Shown here in pieces: positions 42,307-51,394 of a stretch of DNA of 64,000 nt; position 1 is the first letter of the stretch; every line of letters begins with the position of its first letter. Location of the stretch: positions 186,001 through 250,000 of the forward strand of contig NZ_JAGDEL010000004.1 of assembly GCF_017497975.1 (NCBI RefSeq), given 5' to 3'. A model generated the notes under the pieces. The model was not told the origin of the DNA. It made no database searches and worked only from the letters and a program-made list of their open reading frames with translations. Origin of the DNA: Metabacillus bambusae. Its GTDB lineage: Bacteria > Bacillota > Bacilli > Bacillales > Bacillaceae. The translations under genes and the position numbers were made by a program.

Positions 42307-44586
42307 ATGAAAGTTGCAAAAATGAAAGATTTTGATCTATCTTTAGAAAATTTACCTCGAGAGGATTATCAGCGTATCTATGAAGCGAGCCTTAAAGACA
42401 ACGTAAGTTGCAAAGCTTGTGGATTGCCAGTTAAATTATATCTTGGATTGAACAAGCCACCCTATTTCTACCACACGAACAAAGAGGATAACCAAAGGTG
42501 TACGGATATCGTTAGCAGCCCTCCTAGTCAATCGATTACAACACAACAACCTAACTTAGAAGACGAATATTCTGAACAAAACGGTTTTCGAATTCCTAAA
42601 TCTAGGTCGATTGCAACACTCGAAAAGACCAATGTAACAGAATGGCGGCAGCCACAGATTCTAAAAGGGCGAACACCTTTCACACTCAAAAGCAAAACAC
42701 CTTCATCACTACTCGGAATTCCTCTCGATGTTGAACAAAAAGAAGCAGTAACGACGGTAGAGGGGCCACTTCTAATCTTAGCTGGTGCAGGGAGTGGAAA
42801 AACGCGTGTCCTTACAACTAGAGCCCTATATATGATGGAAGAAAAAGCAATTGATCCGACCTCAATGATGCTAGTTACCTTTACAGCAAAAGCAGCACGA
42901 GAAATGCATGAACGCCTTATCAAGCACACGAGGCTAACAGCAAATCAACTAAACCAGCTAGTCATCGGAACCTTCCACAGTATCTTTTACAAAATGCTCC
43001 TACATGACAACAGAGAGAAGTGGAATGGACAGCATTTACTAAAATGGGATTGGCAAAAGGAAAGCTATCTAAAACAAGTATGCAGAGAAATGGGTATTGA
43101 TGAAAAGGATTTTCCATTTGACCAAGCAATCCAACAAATAGGGTATTGGAAAAATACGATGAAGGCTCATACAGATATCCAGCCTGATGACGATTGGGAA
43201 GAAAAAGCATTATCTCTATACAAGTATTATGAAGAGCAGAAGCGTGAGCGTGGCCAATTCGATTTCGATGATATGTTAGTAAAATGCTATGAAATGTTGA
43301 GAGAAAATCCTAGAGTACTCGAAACCTATCAGAAGCGATTTCGTTATTTTCTAATCGATGAATTTCAGGATATCAATCCAGTTCAATATAAACTTATTAA
43401 GCTATTATCCAATCATACAAACAATATATGCGGTGTTGGCGATGATGATCAAACAATTTATAGCTTCAGAGGAAGCGAGCCAACCTTTATTCTGAATTTT
43501 AAAGAGGAATACCCTGATGCTACTATTATTACGCTCTCCTCAAATTATCGGTCAGATCATCATATTGTTTCCTCAGCAAATGAAGTGATTTCAAAAAACA
43601 AACTACGCTTAAGCAAAAAAATGCACGCTCAATTCCAGACAGATCAATTACCTGTTTGTTTTTTTCCATATGATGAGGAAGAAGAAGCAACCTTGATTGT
43701 CAATGATATTAAAGAAAAAATTAAAGCCGGTGCAAAGCCTAAAGAGTTTGTGATATTATACCGAACACATACTGGCGGACGAGCAGTCTTTGAACGATTT
43801 GTCCAATCGAGTATCCCATTCGTCATTGAAAAAGAGCAAAGTTCATTTTATGAACGAAAAATGGTTCGTGGTGTTCTTAGTTACTTACGACTTAGTGTCG
43901 ATCCTGATGATCCATCGGCATTAACCGAACTAATTCGCGCTTTATTTTTAAAGCAATCTGTTCTAAATGATGTGAAGGCCTTATCCATTCTGCATGATTG
44001 CTCACTTGTTGATGCATTATTATATTTAAATGGGCTTCAAGCTTTTCAAATGGCAAAGCTCAAAAAAATTGTTCCAAAAATTAGCGCTTTGAAAAAAGAT
44101 AAGCCTGTCATTGCACTACAAATCATCGAAAAAGAGCTTGGATTCAATGACTATCTAAAAAAACAAGGTAATGAAGGCAATGCGATGGACAAAGGTTCAG
44201 ATGATCTTAACGATTTGAAAGTAGTCGCGAAGAAATTTTCTACCGTTACAGAATTTCTTCAACATGCTGATCATATGACCTTAACTCAAAAAGCATTAAA
44301 AGGACAAAAACAGGCAACTGAAGCTGGTGTTCAGCTTATGACGATTCATCGATCAAAAGGTCTTGAGTATAAATATGTTTATATTGTAGGAGCTGTAGAT
44401 GGCTCTATTCCTCATGATTTTGCACTAGAGTCTGCTAGAAAAGGAAACTATGAATTTCTTGAGGAGGAACGACGCTTACTTTATGTAGCGATGACACGAG
44501 CAAAAGAACATTTATTAATCTCGACTCCTTCTAAAAGACGAGGAAGAAAAGCTGTGGCTTCAAGGTTTCTTAAGACCTTGTTTTAA
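42307..44586 (+). CDS. yjcD: UvrD/PcrA-type ATP-dependent DNA helicase (YjcD)
   Basis: 759 residues, ATG after GGGAGGAGG. Superfamily 1 motifs: Walker A ILAGAGSGKTRVLTTRALYM near residue 155, DEFQD in YFLIDEFQDINPVQYKL near 350, GDDDQTIYSFRGS (motif III), LSSNYRS (motif IV), LMTIHRSKGLEYKYVYI (motif V) and ERRLLYVAMTRAKEHL (motif VI). The N terminus carries an extra cysteine-containing module (CKACGLPVKLYLGL ... FYHTN ... RC). It unwinds DNA in repair or recombination. The position beside spoVIF matches B. subtilis yjcD. Confidence 0.92.
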   Translation: MKVAKMKDFDLSLENLPREDYQRIYEASLKDNVSCKACGLPVKLYLGLNKPPYFYHTNKEDNQRCTDIVSSPPSQSITTQQPNLEDEYSEQNGFRIPKSRSIATLEKTNVTEWRQPQILKGRTPFTLKSKTPSSLLGIPLDVEQKEAVTTVEGPLLILAGAGSGKTRVLTTRALYMMEEKAIDPTSMMLVTFTAKAAREMHERLIKHTRLTANQLNQLVIGTFHSIFYKMLLHDNREKWNGQHLLKWDWQKESYLKQVCREMGIDEKDFPFDQAIQQIGYWKNTMKAHTDIQPDDDWEEKALSLYKYYEEQKRERGQFDFDDMLVKCYEMLRENPRVLETYQKRFRYFLIDEFQDINPVQYKLIKLLSNHTNNICGVGDDDQTIYSFRGSEPTFILNFKEEYPDATIITLSSNYRSDHHIVSSANEVISKNKLRLSKKMHAQFQTDQLPVCFFPYDEEEEATLIVNDIKEKIKAGAKPKEFVILYRTHTGGRAVFERFVQSSIPFVIEKEQSSFYERKMVRGVLSYLRLSVDPDDPSALTELIRALFLKQSVLNDVKALSILHDCSLVDALLYLNGLQAFQMAKLKKIVPKISALKKDKPVIALQIIEKELGFNDYLKKQGNEGNAMDKGSDDLNDLKVVAKKFSTVTEFLQHADHMTLTQKALKGQKQATEAGVQLMTIHRSKGLEYKYVYIVGAVDGSIPHDFALESARKGNYEFLEEERRLLYVAMTRAKEHLLISTPSKRRGRKAVASRFLKTLF

Positions 44587-44604
44587 GAATTGGCGTTAGC
44601 CTAC

Positions 44605-44728
44605 AGAAAAGCGTAAGCGCCTTGAACAGACCCGACAGGCATAAGACGCTCAGGAATAGAAGAGTTCTTTGTCTTCAATTCCTGAGTGGCTTATGACCCC
44701 GAGAGTCTAGGCGCTGGAGCTAGACACC
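44605..44728. repeat. Long copy of the Bacillaceae intergenic repeat with internal hairpin
   Basis: One end reads AAAAGCGTAAGCGCC, the other GGCGCTGGAGCTAGACACC, the reverse complement of the 36040 copy's start. Between them CATAAG and CTTATG, then CTCAGGAAT and ATTCCTGAG, form one long hairpin. No gene. The pattern fits a structured, possibly mobile, intergenic repeat. Confidence 0.75.
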
Positions 44729-44769
44729 AAAACTAGTAAGAAAAGTTATCAATTCTGATATTATAAGAA

Positions 44770-44803
44770 ATGCTTAGTAGACCTCACTCTACTAAGCATT
44801 TTT
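44770..44803. terminator. Bidirectional terminator between yjcD and the alarmone synthetase gene
   Basis: AATGCTTAGTAG and CTACTAAGCATT form a 12-bp stem followed by TTTTT. Confidence 0.85.
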
Positions 44804-44816
44804 TATAAAGCAGCTC

Positions 44817-45485
44817 TTAAATAATAACTCGAGTTTTCTCCAGTTTCTCCTTCACTTTATACATCATCATTTCATCATGAATCCTCTTCATTTTATGATC
44901 CAAATACTGGGCCATTTCCGCTGCTTCTTTTAGCTCATCTATTAAATACTCTGGTACTGCTTTATCATATTTATAGTAAATTTTATGTTCCAGGCTTGCC
45001 CAAAAGTCCATTGCGATTGTGCGAATTTGGATTTCAACCTTTACGTTTTCAGTTCGATTTGTTAAAAAGACAGGAATTTCAACCAGTAAGTGAAGACTTT
45101 TATAGCCATTGGGCTTAGGTTCTTTAAGATAATCCTTCACTTTTAAAATAGAAATATCATCCTGACAAGAAACCATATCATAAATCTTATATATATCAGA
45201 AGCAAACGCACAGGTTATTCTTACACCAGCTATATCGTGAATATGTTTAGTCGCTTTTTCTATCGTCATTTTAAGACCTTTTCTCTGAAGCTTTCTTTTT
45301 ATACTTGATGGATCCTTTATTCTAGATTTAATATGTTCAATTGGATTATGCTGATGTACAAATTGAAACTCCTCATTTAAGATCTTCAATTTCGTATTGA
45401 TTTCATCTAAAGCAAATTTATAGATTAATAAGAGATTTCTCCATTCTTCTATTTCTGTACTGTCATGTCTCAACTTTACAATCAC
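44817..45485 (-). CDS. Small alarmone synthetase, GTP pyrophosphokinase (RelP/YwaC type)
   Basis: 222 residues, single RelA_SpoT synthetase domain without the hydrolase or TGS parts. Motifs: SRIKDPSSIKRKLQRKG near residue 55, IHDIAGVRITCAFASDIYKI near 84, EPKPNGYKSLHLLVEIPVF near 122 and VEIQIRTIAMDFWASLEHKIYYKYD near 150, the conserved catalytic region. It makes (p)ppGpp or similar alarmones from GTP/GDP and ATP in the stringent response or cell wall stress. Confidence 0.88.
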   Translation of the reverse strand: MIVKLRHDSTEIEEWRNLLLIYKFALDEINTKLKILNEEFQFVHQHNPIEHIKSRIKDPSSIKRKLQRKGLKMTIEKATKHIHDIAGVRITCAFASDIYKIYDMVSCQDDISILKVKDYLKEPKPNGYKSLHLLVEIPVFLTNRTENVKVEIQIRTIAMDFWASLEHKIYYKYDKAVPEYLIDELKEAAEMAQYLDHKMKRIHDEMMMYKVKEKLEKTRVII

Positions 45486-45582
45486 CTCTATTTTTGTTCA
45501 CTTTAACTATAGCTTAGGTTAGTGAAATTTAGATGAAAATAAGTTGGACAGATATTATACTATTTAAATGAATTCAGAAAAA

Positions 45583-45616
45583 AACCAGCTAATCAAGTTG
45601 ATTTAGCTGGTCAGCC
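45583..45616 (-). terminator. Terminator after spoVIF
   Basis: ACCAGCTAAATCAA and TTGATTAGCTGGT form a stem followed by TTTTTT on the minus strand. Confidence 0.85.
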
Positions 45617-45636
45617 TCAACCATTTAAATTTGAGG

Positions 45637-45891
45637 TTACTTTTTGTTAATCATTTTTGAAATTGTATTAAAATCTAACTTTTCATTACCATTTACAATG
45701 GAATTAACAATTTTATCTTCCATTTGCTTTGAAACTGGTTTGTTGGCAATTTGAGAAACTCGTTGGATCACATTTCGGACTGTTTTTTCATCTTTAAAGT
45801 TTGCACCTTGTAAAGAATTAGCCAAAGAAAAAACATCATTCATGTTTACTCCTGTTTTATTCTCAAGGTTTTTGAAAAATTTATTATCCAT
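45637..45891 (-). CDS. spoVIF: Stage VI sporulation protein F
   Basis: 84 residues beginning MDNKFFKNLENKTGVNMNDV; matches the SpoVIF (YjcC) family in length and in the FKDEKTVRNVIQRVSQIANKP core. In B. subtilis it acts in the mother cell as a late sporulation factor for coat assembly, helping GerR-dependent genes. Its place between yjcD and yjcZ matches that genome. Confidence 0.88.
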   Translation of the reverse strand: MDNKFFKNLENKTGVNMNDVFSLANSLQGANFKDEKTVRNVIQRVSQIANKPVSKQMEDKIVNSIVNGNEKLDFNTISKMINKK

Positions 45892-45963
45892 TTTCTAAGC
45901 CTCCTTAATTCATGATATATCCTATGACCTCATAGGCAAAATGTGATAACAATCTCTTGGAAA

Positions 45964-45993
45964 AAAGAAAGTACGAGCAGAGATTGCTCGTAC
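45964..45993 (-). terminator. Terminator after the YjcZ-type gene
   Basis: AAGTACGAGC and GCTCGTACTT form a perfect 10-bp stem followed by TCTTTTTT. Confidence 0.85.
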
Positions 45994-46020
45994 TTCCAAC
46001 ACACTTAATTGGCTCTTACA

Positions 46021-46146
46021 TTAGTTATAGAAAGATGCACCTACAATGATTAATAGGATGAACAATACAACGATTAACACAAAAGTGCTGCCGTAATAAC
46101 CGCCACCACCATAACCATAGTTACCACCACCGTAACCGTAACCCAT
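46021..46146 (-). CDS. YjcZ-family sporulation protein (41 aa)
   Basis: ATG at 46146, TAA at 46021, preceded by AGGAGGTG. The first half is glycine- and tyrosine-rich ([18 protein letters not shown]), the second is one membrane segment ([20 protein letters not shown]). This is the YjcZ/YrhC-like small sporulation protein layout. Too short for ordinary gene callers. Position next to spoVIF supports the call. Confidence 0.9.
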   Translation of the reverse strand: MGYGYGGGNYGYGGGGYYGSTFVLIVVLFILLIIVGASFYN

Positions 46147-46251
46147 GTGCTAAGCACCTCCTCTTTGCTATCATCTCTACACTATATGATTAAAGGAGAG
46201 GTTTTGTTTGGACGAAAATATTGTTTTAATTTACGTTGTTTTTAGGATTGA

Positions 46252-46470
46252 TTATTTTTTAATTTCATTATTTTTGTTTTTTATAATCCATTTTTCCATT
46301 TCAGATTCAGTTAAATCCATCCTTTGTTCAAATGCTTCAGCAAGCTCGTCAATTTGATTCAAGCCAACTTGTATTTTACGAAGTCTTTGATCTTCATTTC
46401 TTTGAATCCTATCATGCTGGCGATAATTTCTTTGCAATACCTCACTAAACACTATTTCAAGTAAACTCAT
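46252..46470 (-). CDS. Small coiled-coil hypothetical protein (72 aa)
   Basis: 72 residues beginning MSLLEIVFSEVLQRNYRQHD, almost all helical and charged. GGGAGGAAAG lies upstream. It lies just after the DUF421 gene (17 bp) and so is likely in one operon with it. Function unknown. Confidence 0.65.
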   Translation of the reverse strand: MSLLEIVFSEVLQRNYRQHDRIQRNEDQRLRKIQVGLNQIDELAEAFEQRMDLTESEMEKWIIKNKNNEIKK

Positions 46471-46486
46471 TCTTTCCTCCCACTCT

Positions 46487-47179
46487 CTACCTTAGATTGT
46501 CGTCATCATAGTAATCTATATATAAATTCCCAGACGAATCAACCTGGCCTAAAAAAACATCTTCTACATTTGCACTTTTAAGTTTTAGCTTATTTCTTAT
46601 CCAATCTATACTATATCCTGCGCTATATATTGTTTCATTTAGATAAGCTCCATCCATAATTACTGTTAGTGGTACATTATCAGAAGAACCATCTGGAAAG
46701 AGATCTCCCCATTTCACAACTTGCATTTCTTTTTTTAACAGGACACTTAATTCACCATTTGTTTCAAGAATAGCAAACTCGACATCTGAGACGTTAAAAA
46801 CATCTTTTTTGCGAAGCTGTTCAAGCAATTCATCTGTACTATATTTTTCTTTCTTGAGATTTTCCTCCAGTATTTTTCCATCTTGGATAAATGTCGTTGC
46901 CTTGCCTTCAACAATGTCACGAAATTTTTTACTTTTTAATGAAATGATTGAAATAATAATTGGGAATAACGTCCAGATAAGAATCGAGACTACACCATTT
47001 ATTACATGTAATTCAATATCCATTGATAGTGTTCCAGCAATATCACCAACTGTAATTCCTAAAATATATTCAAAAAAAGACAGCTTCGATAACTGCTTCT
47101 TCCCCAAAAGCTTTGTAATGAAAAAAAGCCCTAAAATTAGTAGGGTCGAACGAATGATAACCTCAATCCAACTCGGCAT
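46487..47179 (-). CDS. DUF421 membrane protein (YetF family), second copy
   Basis: 230 residues from the ATG at 47179 (AAGGAGAAGG upstream; a GTG-led extension is rejected). Membrane segments STLLILGLFFITKLLGKKQL, FEYILGITVGDIAGTLSMD and VVSILIWTLFPIIISIISL, then a soluble part with EGKATTFIQDGKILEENL and ANVEDVFLGQVDSSGNLYI. It is a paralogue of the gene at 41168-41842. Role unknown; a sporulation neighbourhood is suggestive only. Confidence 0.85.
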   Translation of the reverse strand: MPSWIEVIIRSTLLILGLFFITKLLGKKQLSKLSFFEYILGITVGDIAGTLSMDIELHVINGVVSILIWTLFPIIISIISLKSKKFRDIVEGKATTFIQDGKILEENLKKEKYSTDELLEQLRKKDVFNVSDVEFAILETNGELSVLLKKEMQVVKWGDLFPDGSSDNVPLTVIMDGAYLNETIYSAGYSIDWIRNKLKLKSANVEDVFLGQVDSSGNLYIDYYDDDNLR

Positions 47180-47428
47180 AAACCTTCTCCTTCTTACCAA
47201 TTATGATACGCTTCATTAGTATGAATCCATTTCGGTTTTTTATGTAAAAATATGTATTTATTTCTTCTAAGAATAAATTATTTGGAATTTTAGGAAGAAA
47301 GGGTTACACAGTATAGGAATTATTTAATATCCTGGTAAACGATAAATAAGGACTGACCCATTAACGTCAGTCCCGCTCAGAAAAAAATTGATAAATCATA
47401 AACGAATTACTAGCTAAAAAATAAATGA

Positions 47429-47563
47429 TTACGAACGTTTTTTATTCTTTCCGCAACCACAGCCGCTTTTTTTAACTTTTTTGGATTGAGAAGTTGTAGT
47501 CGTATAGATGGATTGATTTGAGTTACTTGGTCTTAGGGATGAATTCAAGTTAATTTTACTCAT
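47429..47563 (-). CDS. Small cysteine-containing protein (44 aa)
   Basis: ATG at 47563 (GGAAGGTGG upstream) to TAA at 47429. The product begins MSKINLNSSLRPSNSNQSIY and ends with a basic, cysteine-containing tail (KKVKKSGCGCGKNKKRS). Lying among coat genes, it is probably a small spore coat protein that cross-links through cysteine. Inferred from composition and place only. Confidence 0.6.
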   Translation of the reverse strand: MSKINLNSSLRPSNSNQSIYTTTTSQSKKVKKSGCGCGKNKKRS

Positions 47564-47706
47564 TCCTTTTCCCACCTTCCTGCGCAGTTTTTATAAGTAA
47601 GAAAAATGTGCGCTTATTCTGTGCCTCTGCACTATTATTTCCAGTAAAGCTGTAGCCTTATATCATATTTTATGTGAACAATAGTAATTGTTTCTAAGTG
47701 AATTGC

Positions 47707-48057
47707 CTAATCTATAAGTTTCATCACAAGGGTCTCAATCAAACCAGCAACACCTGCAATTGCTAAAATAACGAGCAGTGGTTCCGCTCCTTGGGGCCAA
47801 AAAATCCATATTCCATACAAAAATGCTGAACACCACACACCGGTACACCAATAGCAGCTCAATAGTTCACCAATCCATGCCCTCAATCCTGATCCTTTCA
47901 TTTCGATAAAGACTTCAACAGCACCATCATCACCAATTTCTTCTATTTCCTTATGGAAAGGGCGACGAATAAATCCAGTTATCTTATCAAAGACAAGTAG
48001 TCTTGTTAATCGAAAGGATGCGAATGCAAAGATGATGAGTTGTAGCCAAGTTGCCAT
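47707..48057 (-). CDS. yjcA: DUF1360 sporulation protein (YjcA)
   Basis: 116 residues with membrane segments at both ends (LQLIIFAFASFRLTRLLVFD; AEPLLVILAIAGVAGLIETL) and the WIGELLSCYWCTGVW motif with paired cysteines typical of DUF1360. In B. subtilis yjcA lies between the cot cluster and yjcZ and is a sporulation gene; the same place is kept here. Exact function unknown. Confidence 0.85.
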   Translation of the reverse strand: MATWLQLIIFAFASFRLTRLLVFDKITGFIRRPFHKEIEEIGDDGAVEVFIEMKGSGLRAWIGELLSCYWCTGVWCSAFLYGIWIFWPQGAEPLLVILAIAGVAGLIETLVMKLID

Positions 48058-48380
48058 CTCATCTCCCCCCTCTAAACCATAATCCTTATACAGTATGGAA
48101 AAGATTCCTTAAATATGATTAGTACAGATCACCTTTAGCAAAATATTTTAACTAGATGTGTGTATGTCTTTATATTATGTTCGTCTTGGAGCATTTGCTG
48201 AAAAATGGGTGTACATCTGTATGTTTTACTCATTCAAAAGATAGTGAATCTGCATTATATACAAGTAAAGGGAAACACGGCTTTTATCTTCTTCACTTGA
48301 TCCTTCGTGTCATTAAAGAATGAAATGTCAAATGCGTGTTTCTCTTCTAACCTCTTAATTAACGAAAGGAGTGAGTTTTT

Positions 48381-48791
48381 ATGTCTACTAGATGGTCTGC
48401 TTTAGATGACTGCAAAAAAGAACATGCAACACAAGATGCTGTTCAAGTAACCGAAACACTTCAAGCTTCAGATGAGCTTATTGTTATTAAAGACTCTTGC
48501 AATATTGAAGTGAAAACAACTGATACTCAAGTAGCTGTTTCCTTACAAGCAGCAATTCAAGTTGCAATCGCATTAGTTATAAATTTAACAATCGCTGATA
48601 GTAATCAAGCTGAAAAAGTTACCCAACAACTATTGCAAAGCTCTGTTATTAAACAAGCAAACAAACAAAAACTTATTATCGAAAACTCTCGCGACGTTAA
48701 AGTAACAACTACTGACACAGATGTTGCAATCTCTCTTCAGGTTCTTATCCAAATCTTACTTGCACTATTAGTTCAAATTGATATTTTCTAA
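48381..48791 (+). CDS. Spore coat protein X/V-family (CotX-like)
   Basis: 136 residues; AAAGGAGTGAG upstream. It has two copies of the CotX/CotV domain: LIVIKDSCNIEVKTTDTQVAV and LIIENSRDVKVTTTDTDVAI, each followed by a hydrophobic beta stretch. These proteins build the insoluble outer coat crust. It resembles the 157-residue protein at 49326, so the pair is a local duplication. The upstream region 48058-48380 holds no gene I can support. Confidence 0.88.
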   Translation: MSTRWSALDDCKKEHATQDAVQVTETLQASDELIVIKDSCNIEVKTTDTQVAVSLQAAIQVAIALVINLTIADSNQAEKVTQQLLQSSVIKQANKQKLIIENSRDVKVTTTDTDVAISLQVLIQILLALLVQIDIF

Positions 48792-48950
48792 TATTCATCC
48801 TTTATTTGAGAAAATCCGTTATTAGTTCAACTTGAGCGTCACATTGTATTCATCTAGACATGCATGGTAACGGATATTATTTATGGAATTGGGATTCGAC
48901 CTAACATATTTACTTGCCCCTTTACCATTAATAAAGTGAGGTGAAAAGAA

Positions 48951-49232
48951 ATGGCTAACGAAAAATTAAATCTACAAGAAATTTCATCCACAATGATGCA
49001 GCTATTTGTTCAAGACATTTTCAGTAAAAATAATATCTCAAACGAAAATAAAAAAACGCTATCTGATGAGCAAAAAGCGCAACTTAAGAAAGTAGTAGAA
49101 GACCTTCAAGCACAAGTAGACGAGTTTGTGAAAGGTTCTAAAGAAAAGAAAGAAGAAGATCCAGTTGAAAAAGTGGAAGCAACAAAAAATATGACATTAC
49201 GTGAAATGTTAAAAAGTAGAAAAGACAAATAA
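48951..49232 (+). CDS. Spore coat protein W-like (CotW)
   Basis: 93 residues, ATG after GAGGTGAAAAGAA. A charged, helical protein beginning MANEKLNLQEISSTMMQLFV and ending MTLREMLKSRKDK; length and position between two CotX-like genes match CotW. In B. subtilis CotW is a crust protein working with CotX and CotY. Family match is by size, composition and place, not a named motif. Confidence 0.75.
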   Translation: MANEKLNLQEISSTMMQLFVQDIFSKNNISNENKKTLSDEQKAQLKKVVEDLQAQVDEFVKGSKEKKEEDPVEKVEATKNMTLREMLKSRKDK

Positions 49233-49325
49233 ACTAAAAATGGGTTTTAGTACCAAGATGTTTGTCTTATACAATAATAGATTTTAAGCATTTAATAGTA
49301 GTACATTGAAAGGAGGAAAAAAACT

Positions 49326-49799
49326 ATGGAAGCAAGACCATATGAATGGGTAGCATTAGATCGTAATTCTTGTCATCCAACTGATTCTGAAAACGAGGTG
49401 GCTGGAAGAAATATCTTTAACAACGATGCAACAGTACAACAACAAGCAGCACAAGTGAGTGAAACAGAACAATTTTCTTCAGAAACAATTATTATTAAAG
49501 ATTCTTGTGATGTAAACGTTCATTCAACTGACACACAAATAGCTGTTTCTTTACAAGTAGCACTACAAGTTGCCATTGCTCTTGTTATTAACTTAACAAT
49601 CGCTGATAGCAACCAAGCAGAGCAAGTTACACAACAATTATTACAACAAGCTGATACGAAGCAAGTTAACAGACAAAAACTTGTCATTGAAAACTCACGC
49701 GATGTAAATGTTACAACTACTGATACTGATGTAGCGATCTCTCTACAAGTTCTTTTACAAATCCTTATCGCATTAGTAGTAAACATTGACATTTTCTAA
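49326..49799 (+). CDS. cotX: Spore coat protein X (CotX)
   Basis: 157 residues, ATG after AAAGGAGGAAAAA. A polar N terminus (MEARPYEWVALDRNSCHPTD) leads into the two CotX repeats: IIIKDSCDVNVHSTDTQIAV and LVIENSRDVNVTTTDTDVAI, each followed by a hydrophobic stretch. The longer N terminus distinguishes CotX from the CotV-like gene upstream. It is a main protein of the outer coat crust. Confidence 0.88.
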   Translation: MEARPYEWVALDRNSCHPTDSENEVAGRNIFNNDATVQQQAAQVSETEQFSSETIIIKDSCDVNVHSTDTQIAVSLQVALQVAIALVINLTIADSNQAEQVTQQLLQQADTKQVNRQKLVIENSRDVNVTTTDTDVAISLQVLLQILIALVVNIDIF

Positions 49800-49810
49800 T
49801 GACTAGTGAA

Positions 49811-49840
49811 AGGCAGGGGATGCTCCCCTGCTTTTTTTTG
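49811..49840 (+). terminator. Terminator after cotX
   Basis: GCAGGGGA and TCCCCTGC pair around TGC and are followed by TTTTTTT. The stretch to 50195 contains no supported gene. Confidence 0.9.
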
Positions 49841-50195
49841 AAGATTAAATAAGAGCCTTCACTTTGGCGTATTAAGCCAATTTTTTTATTTGATAGGAAG
49901 TATAAGTTTTTTGTACAAAGTATTTGTGTCTATCTCCAGACTCCCTCTGCTCTTTAGGTTTAGCAATTCCGTCAAGTAGATTGAGGAACAAGTTATTTAA
50001 AATTATAACGCTTGTCTTCTTTCTTTAGGTTCTTTTCCAAAGAATTAGTTTCTTTGTCATTACATACCATTCACCTAAATTCTTTTCTTAATGATTCATA
50101 AACAATAGACGATAACCCACACCAACTAGTCATTACACACATAGTCTGTTAAGGACTAAAGTCAAATAACTATTATTTAAGGAGATGACTTATCA

Positions 50196-50678
50196 ATGGG
50201 TTGCAAAGATAAAAGAGATAAAGACAACAATTGTGTATGTGATGCTGTTGAACAAATTTTAGCGGAACAAGAAGCTGTTGAAGAAATTACTTGTCCGACT
50301 AGCTGCTTCAGTAACTTATTAAATCCTGTAGCAGGAACTAGAGATACTATTCCTTTCATCTTAACGAACAAAAAAGGTGATCTTTTCAAAGCGTTCGGTA
50401 ATGTTGGTGGATTTACAGGTGACATGACTTGCTTCAAAACAATCTTCTTCCGTGTGGAAGCTGTAGAAGATTGCTGTGCAACATTGTCATTACTACGTCC
50501 GGTTGATATGGATGGTAACACAGAAAGCGTATGTGATCCTTGTGATGAAGGATTCTTCGGTCTAGAAAAAACAGACTTCTGTATCGAAGTAGACCTTGAT
50601 TGCTTCTGCGCTATTCAATGCCTATCACCAGAATTAGTCGACCGCATCGCTGACAAAAAACATCACCATCACAAATAA
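50196..50678 (+). CDS. Spore coat protein Y/Z family (CotY/ExsY)
   Basis: 160 residues, cysteine-rich, beginning [20 protein letters not shown]. Family landmarks: [59 protein letters not shown] and [19 protein letters not shown]. These proteins self-assemble into the crust lattice by disulfide bonds. Histidines at the C terminus (KKHHHHK) are a native feature of this gene. Confidence 0.9.
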   Translation: MGCKDKRDKDNNCVCDAVEQILAEQEAVEEITCPTSCFSNLLNPVAGTRDTIPFILTNKKGDLFKAFGNVGGFTGDMTCFKTIFFRVEAVEDCCATLSLLRPVDMDGNTESVCDPCDEGFFGLEKTDFCIEVDLDCFCAIQCLSPELVDRIADKKHHHHK

Positions 50679-50692
50679 TCCAACGTGTAAAG

Positions 50693-50722
50693 ACTGCTGA
50701 CATACAGCAGTCTTTTTTTATA
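50693..50722 (+). terminator. Terminator after the cotY-type gene
   Basis: AGACTGCTG and CAGCAGTCT form a stem around ACATA, followed by TTTTTT. Confidence 0.9.
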
Positions 50723-50863
50723 TGGAAGAATTAAATTAATACCGTATCATAATCTAATTTCTGGCACTGTGTTAGTTACAAGATGAAAATAGGCGAATGA
50801 CCTAACACCTTTTTTGACCCTGCTACTTATATTATTAGTAAGAATGTTAAGTGGGAGGGAAAA

Positions 50864-51274
50864 ATGATGAGAAATAAAAACGCCTTTAATTGTGTATGTG
50901 ATGCAGTTGAAAACATTTTAGATCAGCAAGAAGCCGTTAACGACAAATGCTCTACTAGCTGCTATAGCAACCTCCTTAATCCCGTGAAAAGTCTTGGAGA
51001 TACAATTCCATTTATTTTATTCAATGAAAAAGGATCTCTATTTAAAGCCTTTGGCAACGTTGGTGGCGACTGCTTTGAAACTGCCTTTTTTAGAGTTGAA
51101 AACATAAAAAATTGCTGTGCAACACTGCGACTCTTACTTCCTCTAGATTGTCACGGTCACCTTGCACATGATGTATGTGATGTTAAGAAACTAGTAAAAA
51201 CAAAAAACTGTGTTGAAGTTGATCTTACATGTTTTTGCGCAATACAATGCTTATCACCTAGACTTGTTAACTAG
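50864..51274 (+). CDS. Spore coat protein Y/Z family (CotZ-like)
   Basis: 136 residues with GGGAGG upstream. Same landmarks as the previous gene: [60 protein letters not shown] and [14 protein letters not shown]. CotY and CotZ anchor and build the crust. The order of the two CotY/Z genes and CotO just downstream, in opposite orientation, matches B. subtilis. Confidence 0.9.
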   Translation: MMRNKNAFNCVCDAVENILDQQEAVNDKCSTSCYSNLLNPVKSLGDTIPFILFNEKGSLFKAFGNVGGDCFETAFFRVENIKNCCATLRLLLPLDCHGHLAHDVCDVKKLVKTKNCVEVDLTCFCAIQCLSPRLVN

Positions 51275-51327
51275 GAAACGAAAGGAGCGAATTGGTTTGC
51301 CTTTCACCTTAAATTCTCTCCTTAACA

Positions 51328-51377
51328 AAGAGGATAACCCAAAAGCAAGGGTCTCCCCCTGAGTCATCCTCTTTAAA
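51328..51377. terminator. Bidirectional hairpin between the cotZ-type gene and cotO
   Basis: AAAGAGGAT and ATCCTCTTT form a stem with an inner AACCC/GGGTC-like pairing. Confidence 0.6.
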
Positions 51378-51394
51378 ATGTTTTAAGTAAATAT

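Noticed and set aside
50646-50678. Histidine run at the end of the CotY-type protein, like a purification tag
   Set aside because: It is four histidines with lysines around and continues the native gene; such tails occur naturally in this family. No cloning sequence is nearby.
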